Source of the DNA: Allobosea sp. Root483D1
GTDB taxonomy: Bacteria; Pseudomonadota; Alphaproteobacteria; Rhizobiales; Beijerinckiaceae
NCBI RefSeq assembly: GCF_001429505.1
Contig: NZ_LMJW01000022.1
Coordinates: forward strand, 196,777-251,435
DNA length: 54,659 nt
Reading direction: 5' to 3'
The translations under genes and the position numbers were made by a program. The number at the start of each line of letters is the position of its first letter. Position 1 is the stretch's first letter. Shown piece by piece: positions 33,340-40,909 of this stretch. The notes below the pieces were generated by a model that had not been told where the DNA came from, made no database searches, and worked only from the letters and a program-made list of their open reading frames with translations.

Positions 33340-33389
33340 TTAACACCCCGTAAACCATGTCGGAGCCGGCGTGGTTAACCAAAGGTTAA
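33340..33389. promoter_or_regulatory. CtrA-like boxes in divergent promoter
   Basis: TTAA-CCAAAGG-TTAA (33375-33389) is a perfect TTAA-N7-TTAA box, 32 bases before the membrane-protein start at 33422. TTAA-CACCCCG-TAAA (33340-33354) is one base off and lies 57 bases before the other gene's start at 33282. Confidence 0.55.
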
Positions 33390-33421
33390 AGCTTAGCTTT
33401 CACAGCCGGCGTCCCTGCGTC

Positions 33422-33784
33422 ATGGTTCGGCAGCATCCGCTGGAAGCCACGCCCGTGACGCTCGAACCCTCCGCCGTCGAGGCCTTGAAATCCCTGATCC
33501 TCGGCTTCGCCTTCGCCGGCTTGCTGGCGAGCGCCTTCGAACTGTTCACGCAGAAGCGCGCCGGTTTCGAATTGCTGCAGAGCGGCGGCGTCGGCGCGGT
33601 GGCGAGCGTGCCGGTGGTGGTGTTCAGCGCGCCCTTCCTGATCCTGCGCAACACCGTCCGCGGTCGGCGGATCGAGGGGCGGCCCTTCTTCTTCGTGATG
33701 GCGGCGAGCATGATCGCCTCGCTCTGGAGCCTGATCAGCGGCCGGGTCGTGCTCGACCTGCTGATGATGCTCGGCGCGGCTTGA
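33422..33784 (+). CDS. Small membrane protein (possible DUF6949)
   Basis: 120 aa from ATG 33422; an in-frame GTG at 33371 overlaps the CtrA box and is unlikely. Three membrane helices: about residues 23-40, 57-77 and 88-110, with the loop ILRNTVRGRRIEGRPFFFVM between the last two. I recall a rhizobial family with this loop (DUF6949) but cannot confirm it. Function unknown. Confidence 0.7.
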   Translation: MVRQHPLEATPVTLEPSAVEALKSLILGFAFAGLLASAFELFTQKRAGFELLQSGGVGAVASVPVVVFSAPFLILRNTVRGRRIEGRPFFFVMAASMIASLWSLISGRVVLDLLMMLGAA

Positions 33785-33836
33785 CGGGCAGGGCGCCCGC
33801 CCTGCAATCCTCCGGGTGAAACTTGGAGGATACGCC

Positions 33837-34367
33837 ATGCCGCTCTATTCGCTCGACGGGACCGCGCCTGAGACTCCGCCGGAAGGGCAATGGTGGCTCG
33901 CACCCGATGCCCATGTCATCGGCCGCGTCAGGCTGGCGAAGGATGTCGGGATCTGGTTCGGCGCGGTGCTGCGCGGTGACAATGAGTGGATCGAGATCGG
34001 CGAGGCCACCAACATCCAGGAAGGCTGCGTGTTCCACACCGATCCGGGCGCGCCGCTCAGGGTTGGCGCCGGCTGCACGATCGGCCACCGCGCCATCCTG
34101 CATGGCTGCATCATCGGCGAGAACAGCCTCATCGGCATGGGCGCGACCGTGCTCAATCATGTGAAGATCGGCCGCAACTGTCTGGTCGGTGCCAATGCGC
34201 TGGTGACCGAGGGCAAGGAGTTCCCCGACAACTCGCTGATCGTCGGATCGCCGGCGCGCGCGATCCGCACGCTGGACGAGGCGGCTGCTGCCGGCATTGC
34301 CCGCACGGCCGCCGGCTATTCCGAGCGCTGGAAGCAGTTCGCCAGGGGCATGAAGCGGATCGATTGA
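33837..34367 (+). CDS. Gamma-class carbonic anhydrase family protein
   Basis: 176 aa with TTGGAGGA upstream of the ATG. Left-handed beta-helix hexapeptide repeats run from about residue 20 to 130. The metal triad is His67 (CVFHTDPG), His84 and His89 (IGHRAILHG). Arg47 and Asp49 (LRGDN) are the usual structural pair. Length fits the YrdA/PaaY group. It may hydrate CO2 in the cytoplasm, though many members have no proven activity. It lies 52 bp after the membrane-protein gene. Confidence 0.9.
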   Translation: MPLYSLDGTAPETPPEGQWWLAPDAHVIGRVRLAKDVGIWFGAVLRGDNEWIEIGEATNIQEGCVFHTDPGAPLRVGAGCTIGHRAILHGCIIGENSLIGMGATVLNHVKIGRNCLVGANALVTEGKEFPDNSLIVGSPARAIRTLDEAAAAGIARTAAGYSERWKQFARGMKRID

Positions 34368-34408
34368 ACGAAGCTGGAGGCTAGGCGCCTCGCGAGGCAA
34401 GAGCCTCT

Positions 34409-34512
34409 GTCGTCCCGGGCGACCGGAGGGAGACCCGCGATCCATGCCGGACCCTAAAGCGGGAAGGCTCCGGAATGGATCCCGGATCTCCGCTTCGCTC
34501 CGTCCGGGGTGA
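34409..34512. repeat. Palindromic extragenic repeat (family 4)
   Basis: The arm GTCGTCCCGGGCGACCGGAG is answered by CGCTCCGTCCGGGGTGAC at the other end, and inner GATCCATGCCGGA by TCCGGAATGGATC. The 104 bp can fold as one long imperfect hairpin. Single copy here, downstream of the carbonic anhydrase gene. Confidence 0.7.
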
Positions 34513-34576
34513 CAAGATCATTCCTGCCGTCGTGGAGCTGGTACGTCCCCGCGGCAGAACCTCCTCAAAACGAAGC

Positions 34577-34605
34577 GGGCCGGCTCCCGGGGAAGGAGCC
34601 GGCCC
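34577..34605. terminator. Strong hairpin between convergent genes
   Basis: GGGCCGGCTCC-CGGGGAA-GGAGCCGGCCC, eleven perfect pairs, lies between the convergent carbonic anhydrase and BTLCP genes. No T-tract follows on either strand, so it may stop transcription only weakly or protect 3' ends. The rest of 34368-34734 holds family 4 and no gene. Confidence 0.5.
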
Positions 34606-34734
34606 TGGACGTGCCCGGTCGGGGACGGGTGGGTGGGGACGTGACCGGACTCGTCGTCTGGTTGGCTAAGCCCTTGCGAGCCTCGCCGATCTTGTGCTGC
34701 GCCGGGTTTCGTCCCCGCCCGGCGCCTGTTCCGT

Positions 34735-35367
34735 TCAGCGCAGCGATGCCACCGTCGAGGTCGACAGGCCGCCGAGCGAGGCCCAGCCGGTACGGGTCTG
34801 GGATTCACGCTTGACGTAGGTGTAGCCGGTCTGGCTCCACGGCAGGATGGCGTTGCGCTTGTTGTCGAGGATGAAGTCGCCGCGGTCGGTGCGGATCATC
34901 AGCACGGCGTGGCCGGCATTCTCTTCGTCGATCACGACGGTGACGCGCATGGCCCGGCGCGGCAGGCCGGCCTCGGCCAGGCGCTGGCGCTTCAAGAGGA
35001 CGTAGTCCTCGCAATCGCCCTTGCCGTCGGTCGGGATATCCCAGCGGTCGACCACCCCCCAATGGTCCTGATCGGTGATCGCCTCGATCTCGCGATTGGC
35101 CTTGAGATTGGCCGCGACGATCAGCTTCCAGGCCTTGGGCGTCAGCTCGATCGACTCCGCTTCGCGGGTGTCGACGGCGCACTCGCTCGGGCTGCGCTTG
35201 CAGAAATCCGTCCAGGCGTAAGGCGCACGGGCGTCGCCGCCGGCAACGATCGGTGCGCTGGCGACTGGCACGCCGGCGCTCTGCTGCGCCTGGGCGCCGC
35301 TCACGCCGGCGACAGCGATGATGGTAGCTGCGGCAAAGCCGCGAAATCCCCGGAAGCTCGAAAACAT
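34735..35367 (-). CDS. Transglutaminase-like cysteine protease (BTLCP, LapG-related)
   Basis: 210 aa from ATG 35367 (AAAGGGACGTC upstream). Signal peptide about residues 1-27 (FAAATIIAVAGVSGAQAQ). The catalytic triad is Cys119 (GKGDCEDYVLLKR), His153 (ENAGHAVLMI) and Asp168 (GDFILDNK). Trp103 and WDIPTDG are typical of PF06035. The family includes LapG, which cuts surface adhesins under c-di-GMP control through LapD; no lapD or adhesin gene is in view, but PilZ and PAS genes are close. Three CtrA half-sites lie 169-208 bases upstream. Confidence 0.87.
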   Translation of the reverse strand: MFSSFRGFRGFAAATIIAVAGVSGAQAQQSAGVPVASAPIVAGGDARAPYAWTDFCKRSPSECAVDTREAESIELTPKAWKLIVAANLKANREIEAITDQDHWGVVDRWDIPTDGKGDCEDYVLLKRQRLAEAGLPRRAMRVTVVIDEENAGHAVLMIRTDRGDFILDNKRNAILPWSQTGYTYVKRESQTRTGWASLGGLSTSTVASLR

Positions 35368-35535
35368 GACGTCCCTTTCCTGTCCCGGGAACGACCATGA
35401 TCTCGCGCTGTAGAGATCGCTTGAAATGAAAGCGAACAATTTTATTGAAATCGAGCCTGTTGAAAACGAAGATACTTACAGAGAATCAAGTATAAAACCC
35501 ACAGTAAGAATTATCAGCGCTCGCGTCAGAGTATC

Positions 35536-35575
35536 TTAACCATGGGTTTCCTTAACCATCCAGTCTCTTAACCAT
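35536..35575. promoter_or_regulatory. Three CtrA half-sites at exact 16-bp spacing
   Basis: TTAACCAT occurs at 35536, 35552 and 35568, each copy 16 bases from the next and on the same strand. The eight-base word is the recognised CtrA half-site. The 100 bp to the left (35420-35520) are AT-rich and probably hold the BTLCP promoter. Confidence 0.55.
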
Positions 35576-35610
35576 GGTGGGGTGGGGGTGGGGCATGTGC
35601 CGTCGCCATA

Positions 35611-35711
35611 GCATCGGACCGAAAAGTGGAATCCACTTTTCGGAAAAATCCGATGCCATAACAGATAGATAGATCACCGTTATCGCGTCCGATAGGACGC
35701 GCGGTGATCTA
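35611..35711. repeat. Compound element of two nested hairpins
   Basis: Hairpin 1 (35611-35656): outer GCATCGGA/TCCGATGC and inner CCGAAAAGTGGA-A-TCCACTTTTCGG, the inner one perfect over 12 pairs. Hairpin 2 (35670-35711): outer TAGATCACCG/CGGTGATCTA, inner CGCGTCC-GATA-GGACGCG, with a TTAT bulge on one side only. The CCGAAAAGTGG part resembles a word common in rhizobial intergenic DNA. Confidence 0.75.
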
Positions 35712-35765
35712 GCGGCCGATGTTCTTGTCTCGGTTGGTGTGGCGCACTGACGAAAGGCGCAGGCA

Positions 35766-35905
35766 AACCCTCCCGAATGGGAGAGGGGCAGGGGTGCGGG
35801 ACTGCCGCTGGTTATTGGAATGCAACGACGCCGCTGCGCCTTCTACGGATAGGGCGAGCCCTCATCCCTGCTCTTCTCCGACACGGGAGAAGGGTTCCCC
35901 GCGGA
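35766..35905. repeat. Palindromic repeat family 1, copy b
   Basis: Arms CCCTCCCGAATGGGAGAGGG and TTCTCCGACACGGGAGAA flank a core with CCGCTGCGCCTTCTACGGAT. Same orientation as copy a. It lies in the 704-bp gene-free stretch 35368-36071, between BTLCP start and PilZ end; 35906-36071 shows nothing further. Confidence 0.78.
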
Positions 35906-36071
35906 CGTTTCCTCTGTTGCGAACCTTCCGGGGAGGCCGACGTGGGCTTTCAGCGTGGCGCCAAAATCAGGCGGTCAGGATGCCGTAAGGATGCGCGTGA
36001 AGAGCCGGTGGAGCGACTGCATGGCTGCCGGGCCCCAGCTCAGCTCGCGAGGGCTGCGCGGCCGTCCGTGC

Positions 36072-36686
36072 TCAGAGCTCGAGATTCTCGTCGAGCACGT
36101 CGGCGGAGAGCGGCATGCGGAACTGGGCGGCATAGCCGCCGTCGAAGTGCCGCACGATCATCGCCGCGGTGCTGCCGAGTCGGATCGCCGTGCCCATCTC
36201 GAACTGGTGGTCGCTGGCGAAGGCCGCGCCCGACAGCGAGATGTCGATCAGCCGCACGGCGTGCTCGGTGCCGTCCTCGAGCGTGATGACGCAGCGCGGA
36301 TTGCGCGGCACGATGCGTTCGTGACGCCGGTCCTCGGGCAGGCCGAGCTCGTCGCGATTGGCGAGCCAGGTCAGCTGTGCGGTGAATTTCTCGCGCTTGC
36401 GGCTGGTCGCGGTGATGGTCATCGCGAAGCCGGCGGGGGTGGTGCGCACCGCCGTGCCTTCGATACGGCCGAGATGCTCCAGATAGACGATGACGCGATC
36501 GCCGACCATGGGCTTGGCCGGCGCGACCATATGCAGGCCACCCGGCGAGATGTCGGTGGTCTGGCACGGATATTCCATGCGGTTGGGCAGCATGTAGCGT
36601 CCCAGCAGGACGACTTTCATGCGCTGATGCCGCCGGCGCTCGACCGGGACCGAGCCCGTCTTCGGATTGTGGGGCGCCGTCAGCAT
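36072..36686 (-). CDS. Double PilZ-domain protein (probable c-di-GMP effector)
   Basis: 204 aa from ATG 36686 (AAGG upstream; an in-frame ATG at 36713 adds nine residues). Two PilZ domains: the first has ERRRHQRMKV (residues 16-25) and TTDISPGGLHMV (about 43-54), the second RRHERIVPR and LIDISLSGAAF (about residues 119 and 147). Both carry the RxxxR and D-x-S-x-x-G parts that hold c-di-GMP. No output domain is present, so it should act by binding a partner. A near-CtrA box is 43 bases upstream and the PAS gene precedes it. Confidence 0.87.
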   Translation of the reverse strand: MLTAPHNPKTGSVPVERRRHQRMKVVLLGRYMLPNRMEYPCQTTDISPGGLHMVAPAKPMVGDRVIVYLEHLGRIEGTAVRTTPAGFAMTITATSRKREKFTAQLTWLANRDELGLPEDRRHERIVPRNPRCVITLEDGTEHAVRLIDISLSGAAFASDHQFEMGTAIRLGSTAAMIVRHFDGGYAAQFRMPLSADVLDENLEL

Positions 36687-36729
36687 TGCAGACCTTGTTT
36701 CTAACAGGGCCATGCTACCGGTCCGGCGG

Positions 36730-36744
36730 TTAAGAGGTGGTTAG
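36730..36744. promoter_or_regulatory. Near-match CtrA box upstream of PilZ gene
   Basis: TTAA-GAGGTGG-TTAG is one base off TTAA-N7-TTAA. It fills the 63-bp gap between the PAS stop and the PilZ start, on the position expected of a promoter element. Confidence 0.4.
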
Positions 36745-36749
36745 TGCTG

Positions 36750-37322
36750 TCAGATACGGCCGCCGGGCAGGAGCATCAATTTCGGCCGCTTGTCCTGGGC
36801 CGCAGCCTCGGCCTGGCGCAGCGCGCGCGCATCCGGCCAGATCATCCTGAGCGAGATCATCCGCATCGAATCGAGCGTGTCGAGGCCGAGCCAATCCGGG
36901 GAGAGCGCCGGCGAGAGGGCGCCGAGGATGCGGGCATGGGTCCGCCCGCGATAGCGCAGCGGCAGCAGGAGAAGCTCGAGATGGACGCTGGCGCCGTTCT
37001 GCGTATGCGCCGTGAGCCCTGCGACGGCGCCCGCCGTCTCGTCCATCACGGTCTGGACCAGGCGGCGCGTGTCGCCCTGCGCCTCGACATCGGGCCAGAG
37101 CGCGGTGAAGGCGCGCCCGCGCAACTCGCGGCCGAACAGGGCGCAGAGTCGGGTTCCGGCCAGGCGAAAGACCGGCCCGATCGGCTCGTTCTCGAGCACG
37201 AAGGTGTCGGCCAGCGCATGGCGCAGCGCGCCCGGCTCGATCTCGCCCCGTTCGGGGGCGCTCCGTTCGCCGCGCAGCGTGTCCCAGTAGTCGAAAACCA
37301 GGCGGGTGCTCGGGTTCTTCAT
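36750..37322 (-). CDS. Single PAS-domain protein (PAS_5 type)
   Basis: 190 aa from ATG 37322 (AGGA four bases upstream). One PAS fold: FDYWDTLRGERSAPERGEIE (residues 8-27), FVLENEPIGPVFRLAGTRLC near 41-60 and LLLLPLRYRGRTHARILGAL near 115-135. The layout matches the PAS_5 family of alphaproteobacteria, in which MopJ of Caulobacter is a single-domain PAS protein of the cell-cycle circuit. No kinase or cyclase domain is attached. It stands upstream of the PilZ gene on the same strand; a perfect CtrA box is 169 bases before its start. Confidence 0.82.
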   Translation of the reverse strand: MKNPSTRLVFDYWDTLRGERSAPERGEIEPGALRHALADTFVLENEPIGPVFRLAGTRLCALFGRELRGRAFTALWPDVEAQGDTRRLVQTVMDETAGAVAGLTAHTQNGASVHLELLLLPLRYRGRTHARILGALSPALSPDWLGLDTLDSMRMISLRMIWPDARALRQAEAAAQDKRPKLMLLPGGRI

Positions 37323-37491
37323 GTCCTGTCCAGTCCGGTCTGCGCTGTCCCTATTCGTGCGAAGGCGTGTCAAAGCGGATCGCTTTCGTTCGAGGCGGGG
37401 ACTGTCGGGTCCTTGCGAATCGGTAGGACGCAGCACGCATGCCGTCTTGCCACGCGACCCGGACAGGGGGAGGCGGCAGGGGTCGTTAAGG

Positions 37492-37528
37492 TTAAGTAAG
37501 GGTTAAGCTTGTGGAAGATCCCTAAAAT
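37492..37528 (+). promoter_or_regulatory. CtrA box with -10 element (possible CtrA-activated promoter)
   Basis: TTAA-GTAAGGG-TTAA (37492-37506) is a perfect CtrA box, with one more TTAA at 37486. TAAAAT (37523-37528) is placed so that the box covers the -35 position, the arrangement of CtrA-activated promoters. It points to the plus strand, away from the PAS gene. Confidence 0.5.
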
Positions 37529-37624
37529 GCCCCATAAATCGGCTGTCGAATTCGAGTCCGTACGAAGCGTCCGGGCTCACTTGAAAAGGCGGGGGCGCGG
37601 GGGCGTGACCGGCCGGGGAGGAGA

Positions 37625-37650
37625 GGGGAGAGCGATCGCTCTCCCCTTTT
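37625..37650 (+). terminator. Intrinsic terminator upstream of the rhomboid gene
   Basis: GGGGAGAGCGA-TCGCTCTCCCC is a perfect 22-base palindrome followed by TTTTCTGTTG. It lies 40 bases before the rhomboid start, with no plus-strand gene before it. It would end a short transcript begun at the CtrA-type promoter near 37528 or attenuate the rhomboid gene. Confidence 0.75.
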
Positions 37651-37689
37651 CTGTTGCCTGCCGGCGCCCCATGCGCCAGTGAGGGCGCA

Positions 37690-38508
37690 ATGTCGGCGAA
37701 CCCAGACGATCCTCATATGCCTCCGGCACGCGAGCCGGTCTTCAACCTGCCCGGCGCCGTCGTCTGGTTGATCGCGGCATTGGCGCTGATCCAGGGCGCG
37801 CGTGAATTGCTCAGCGCTCGCGACGATTTCCTCCTCGTCTCCTGGCTCGCCTTCGTCCCGGCGCGGCTGACGCTCTGGCTTTCGCCCGAGCGCCTGGAAG
37901 AACTCTCCCAGGCGCTCGGCGCCGCCGGCACGCCTGATTTCGTCCAGCGCCTGCAACTCGTGCGCCTCCTGCTGGCCGATGGCGGTGGCCAGCTCTGGAC
38001 CCTGCTCAGTTATGGCCTGCTGCACGGCTCCTGGCTTCACCTGATCTCGAACGTCGTCTGGCTGGCGGCCTTCGGCAGCCCGGTCGCGCGCCGGCTCGGG
38101 GCAGGGCGCTTCCTGCTGCTGATGGCGCTCTCGACCATCGCCGGCGCCCTGCTGCACTGGTGGTCGCGCGAGCTCGACGTGCTGCCGCTGGTCGGCGCCT
38201 CCGCCGGTGTCTCGGGCGCGACGGCGGCGGCGATCCGCTTCGTCTTCTCGCCGGGCGTGCATTTCGGCGGGCTCGGCCATGACGAGGTGGTGCGCATGAT
38301 TCCGGCCGAGCCGCTCGGCGGCCTCTGGCGCAACTCGCGGGCGATGCTCTTCGTGGTGATCTGGTTCGTCACCAACATCCTGTTCGGCGCCGGGCTGGTA
38401 CCGATCCTCGGGGAAGAGACCAGCATCGCCTGGGAAGCGCATATCGGCGGCTTCCTCGCCGGGCTGCTGCTGTTCCCGCTGCTGGATCGCGGACCGGTTC
38501 GGCGCTGA
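37690..38508 (+). CDS. Rhomboid-family intramembrane serine protease
   Basis: 272 aa from ATG 37690 (GAGGG upstream). About six helices; the motif LLHGSWLHLISN (residues 111-121) with His117 and Asn121, the catalytic Ser171 in LVGASAGVSGA and His251 in WEAHIGGFLAG. The Ser motif has an extra Ala-Gly compared with the common GASG, and Ser175 is a second candidate. A loop of about 35 residues after helix 5 is typical of alphaproteobacterial members. It cleaves membrane-spanning substrates; none is known here. Confidence 0.88.
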   Translation: MSANPDDPHMPPAREPVFNLPGAVVWLIAALALIQGARELLSARDDFLLVSWLAFVPARLTLWLSPERLEELSQALGAAGTPDFVQRLQLVRLLLADGGGQLWTLLSYGLLHGSWLHLISNVVWLAAFGSPVARRLGAGRFLLLMALSTIAGALLHWWSRELDVLPLVGASAGVSGATAAAIRFVFSPGVHFGGLGHDEVVRMIPAEPLGGLWRNSRAMLFVVIWFVTNILFGAGLVPILGEETSIAWEAHIGGFLAGLLLFPLLDRGPVRR

Positions 38509-38697
38509 CTGCAACCGGAGCGAGCAAGCTCCCCGTCGCGTCCGCCTTGCCGTCGCCGCAGAGTTCGCCCACATTGGAGTCAGTCCAGCGTGGCGTCGCG
38601 CCGCGGACGAATGGTCCGTTGGCCCCCGGCGCTGCTCTCGTCGCAACCCATAAACGTGCGCTGACCAACGGCGCCGCTATCGTCGGAGGAGAAGTCG

Positions 38698-39129
38698 ATG
38701 AACGTCGCTCATATTCTCGGCAACAAAGGGGGAGATGTCGTCTCGGTGCAGCCGCACCGGACGCTTGGCGAGGCGACGCGGACCCTGGCCGAGAAGCGGA
38801 TCGGCGCGGTGGTCGTGACCGGCGCCGATGGTGGCCTGCTCGGCATCCTGTCGGAGCGCGACATCATCAAGGCCCTTGGCACGGAGGGTGCCGCCGCCTT
38901 GGACACGCCGGTCTCGCGCGCGATGACCGCCAAGGTCGTGACCTGCCGGTCCGACACCAGCGTCGACGAACTGATGGAGATCATGACGTCGGGCCGCTTC
39001 CGGCATGTGCCGGTGGTGGATGGCGGCCGGATCGCCGGCATCGTCTCGATCGGTGACGTGGTCAAGCATCGCGTCGCCGAGATCGAGGCCGAAAGCCGGG
39101 CGATGCGCGACTATATCGCGATGGCGTGA
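38698..39129 (+). CDS. CBS-domain pair protein
   Basis: 143 aa with GGAGGAGAAG upstream. Two CBS motifs, about residues 15-65 (TLAEKRIGAVVVTGADGGLL, ILSERDIIKAL) and 80-130 (EIMTSGRFRHVPVVDGGRIA, IVSIGDVVKHRV), form a Bateman module that usually binds AMP, ATP or NAD. No enzyme domain is attached. It converges on the patatin gene; the CBS/patatin/hisI/folE order recurs in other rhizobia as I recall. Confidence 0.9.
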   Translation: MNVAHILGNKGGDVVSVQPHRTLGEATRTLAEKRIGAVVVTGADGGLLGILSERDIIKALGTEGAAALDTPVSRAMTAKVVTCRSDTSVDELMEIMTSGRFRHVPVVDGGRIAGIVSIGDVVKHRVAEIEAESRAMRDYIAMA

Positions 39130-39136
39130 GGCGCTT

Positions 39137-39178
39137 CCTCATTCCGGGCTCAGGGCTTCGGCCCGCCCTGGAATGAGG
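39137..39178. terminator. Bidirectional hairpin between convergent genes
   Basis: CCTCATTCC ... GGAATGAGG with an inner GGGC/GCCC stem sits directly after the CBS stop and 25 bases before the patatin stop. It can fold on both strands. No T-tract. Confidence 0.5.
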
Positions 39179-39203
39179 GCCGGTTTAGCGGCGATGCCGC
39201 CGC

Positions 39204-40223
39204 CTAGTTCAACGGCAGGTGGTTGGCGGCGACGATCGCGGCGATCTCGTCCAGCGCGCGTTCGGCCGCCTGCCGGCCGAGCGCGATCGCCTCGTCGGCA
39301 CGGTGGAAGTCGAACAGCCCGACACGGCCGAGCTTGGGGCCGATCATCACATCCGGCGGATCGCCGGCGAGGCGCGAGCGCGAGATCCGGTCCTGGGTGA
39401 TGTTGAAGGCGTCGACCATCACGCCGGCGAGCCCTGGCTGCTGGTCGTGGTTGGCCTTGCCGACAATGCCGCGCATGCGCTCGCGCATGCCGCCGAACCA
39501 GCTGCTGGCCGGACGCTGATCGGCCGCGGGTTCCGGGTCCGGATCGGCGCCATAGGACTGGATCACCGTGCCGCGGCCGGTCATGTCGCTGTTGAGGTTG
39601 ACACAGAGCACCACGTCGGCGCCCAGCGCCCGCGCCACAGTGACCGGCACCGGGTTGACCAGCGCCCCGTCCATCAGCCAGCGCCCGCCGAGCTTCACCG
39701 GGTCGAATACGCCGGGCAGCGCATAGGAGGCACGCAGCGCATCGACCAGCGAGCCGCGGGTCAGCCAGATCTCGTGTCCGGTGCCGAGTTCGGTCGCGAC
39801 GGCGGCATAGGTCTGCTTGAGATCGCCGATCTGCAGGCCGGCGAGGTCGCGTTCCAGCAGGCGCTTCAACCGGCTGCCTGAAATCAGCCCGGCGCCGCCG
39901 AGGTGGAAATCCATCAGGCCGACGACGCGCCGCTTGGTCAGGCCGAGCGCGAATTCGCGCAGCGGCTCGAGCTTGTCGGCGGCGTAGCAACCGCCGACCA
40001 CAGCGCCGATCGAGGTGCCGGCGATCACCTCCGGCCCGTAGCCGGCCTCGGTCAGGACATCGAGGACACCGATATGGGCCCAGCCGCGCGCGGCGCCGCC
40101 GCCGAGCGCCAGGCCGATCCGCGGCCGGCTGAAGCGCGGGGCAGGTTCGGAAACGAGATCGTTCATCGCAGCTCCGCCGCCGCCCAGTCCAAAAGCCCGT
40201 CTGGCGATGTTCTCCAGTCTCAT
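39204..40223 (-). CDS. Patatin-like phospholipase (RssA type)
   Basis: 339 aa from ATG 40223 (GGAGGG upstream). Oxyanion loop GLALGGGAARGWAHIG (residues 37-52), nucleophile elbow GTSIG with Ser71, and catalytic Asp185 in MDGALVNPVP, the full Ser-Asp dyad. Size and spacing match RssA/YchK. It should release fatty acids from membrane lipids in the cytoplasm. The stop is 25 bp from a hairpin shared with the CBS gene, and hisI lies upstream on the same strand. Confidence 0.92.
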   Translation of the reverse strand: MRLENIARRAFGLGGGGAAMNDLVSEPAPRFSRPRIGLALGGGAARGWAHIGVLDVLTEAGYGPEVIAGTSIGAVVGGCYAADKLEPLREFALGLTKRRVVGLMDFHLGGAGLISGSRLKRLLERDLAGLQIGDLKQTYAAVATELGTGHEIWLTRGSLVDALRASYALPGVFDPVKLGGRWLMDGALVNPVPVTVARALGADVVLCVNLNSDMTGRGTVIQSYGADPDPEPAADQRPASSWFGGMRERMRGIVGKANHDQQPGLAGVMVDAFNITQDRISRSRLAGDPPDVMIGPKLGRVGLFDFHRADEAIALGRQAAERALDEIAAIVAANHLPLN

Positions 40224-40372
40224 CGGCGCGATCCCTCCGCGGGAGGATCAGGATCACGCGAGCCGATGAGCGAAAGATGAACGGCGCCGGGACCCTAGGC
40301 GGCTATCAGTTGCTTTTGAAGGAAACATGAAAGCTTGGTGAAAGGATTGCCAACGAAGCAGGCGTTCCTGGT

Positions 40373-40774
40373 TCAGAAGGTCAATGGTCCGTCAGCGGCC
40401 GCGCCGACCGGCTTAACCCGATAGAAGCAGCTATGGCGCCCCGTATGGCAGCAGCCGCCGTCGCCGCCGACAGTGACCTTGATCCAGATCGCGTCCTGGT
40501 CGCAGTCGACCCGCATCTCGGCGATGCTCTGGAGCTGGCCGGAGGTCTCGCCCTTGCGCCAGAGCGCCTGCCGCGAACGCGACCAGTACCAGGCCTCGCG
40601 GGTCTCGATGCTCAGGCGCAGTGATTCGGCGTTCATATGGGCCACCATCAGCACCTCGCCGGTCGCGGCGTCGGTGGTGACGCAGGTGACGAGGCCGTCG
40701 CGGTCGAATTTCGGCGCGAGCACCGCGCCCTCCTCGATATCGGCCTTGGCTGAGAGGGTGGGGAAGCCGGTCAT
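40373..40774 (-). CDS. hisI: Phosphoribosyl-AMP cyclohydrolase
   Basis: 133 aa from ATG 40774 (AGGA upstream; an in-frame ATG at 40804 lacks a site). Magnesium site VDCDQDAIW with Asp90, Asp92 and Asp94; zinc cysteines Cys91, Cys108/109 and Cys116 (GGCCHTGRHSCFYR). The core YWSRSRQALWRKGETSG is diagnostic. It opens the purine ring of phosphoribosyl-AMP in histidine synthesis. Single-function, as in most alphaproteobacteria. An insertion sequence now separates it from folE. Confidence 0.96.
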   Translation of the reverse strand: MTGFPTLSAKADIEEGAVLAPKFDRDGLVTCVTTDAATGEVLMVAHMNAESLRLSIETREAWYWSRSRQALWRKGETSGQLQSIAEMRVDCDQDAIWIKVTVGGDGGCCHTGRHSCFYRVKPVGAAADGPLTF

Positions 40775-40823
40775 GTGGGGATCCTGAGGGACAGTGCCTT
40801 GCATATAGGGCGCGCAAGGCGCG

Positions 40824-40909
40824 CCGTCATTCTCGGGCGGAGCGGAATGGCGACCCGAGAATCTCAGGACCAGAGGGCACTGGTTTCCGAGATGCTCGGA
40901 TCAAGCCCG
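40824..40909. repeat. Palindromic repeat family 2, copy c (left part, split by IS)
   Basis: Begins GTCATTCTCGGGCGGAGCGG like copy b and stops at GGATCAAGCCCG, where the insertion sequence starts. The remaining AGCATGACGC is found on the far side at 42187-42196, after a second GGATCAAGCCCG. Confidence 0.85.
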
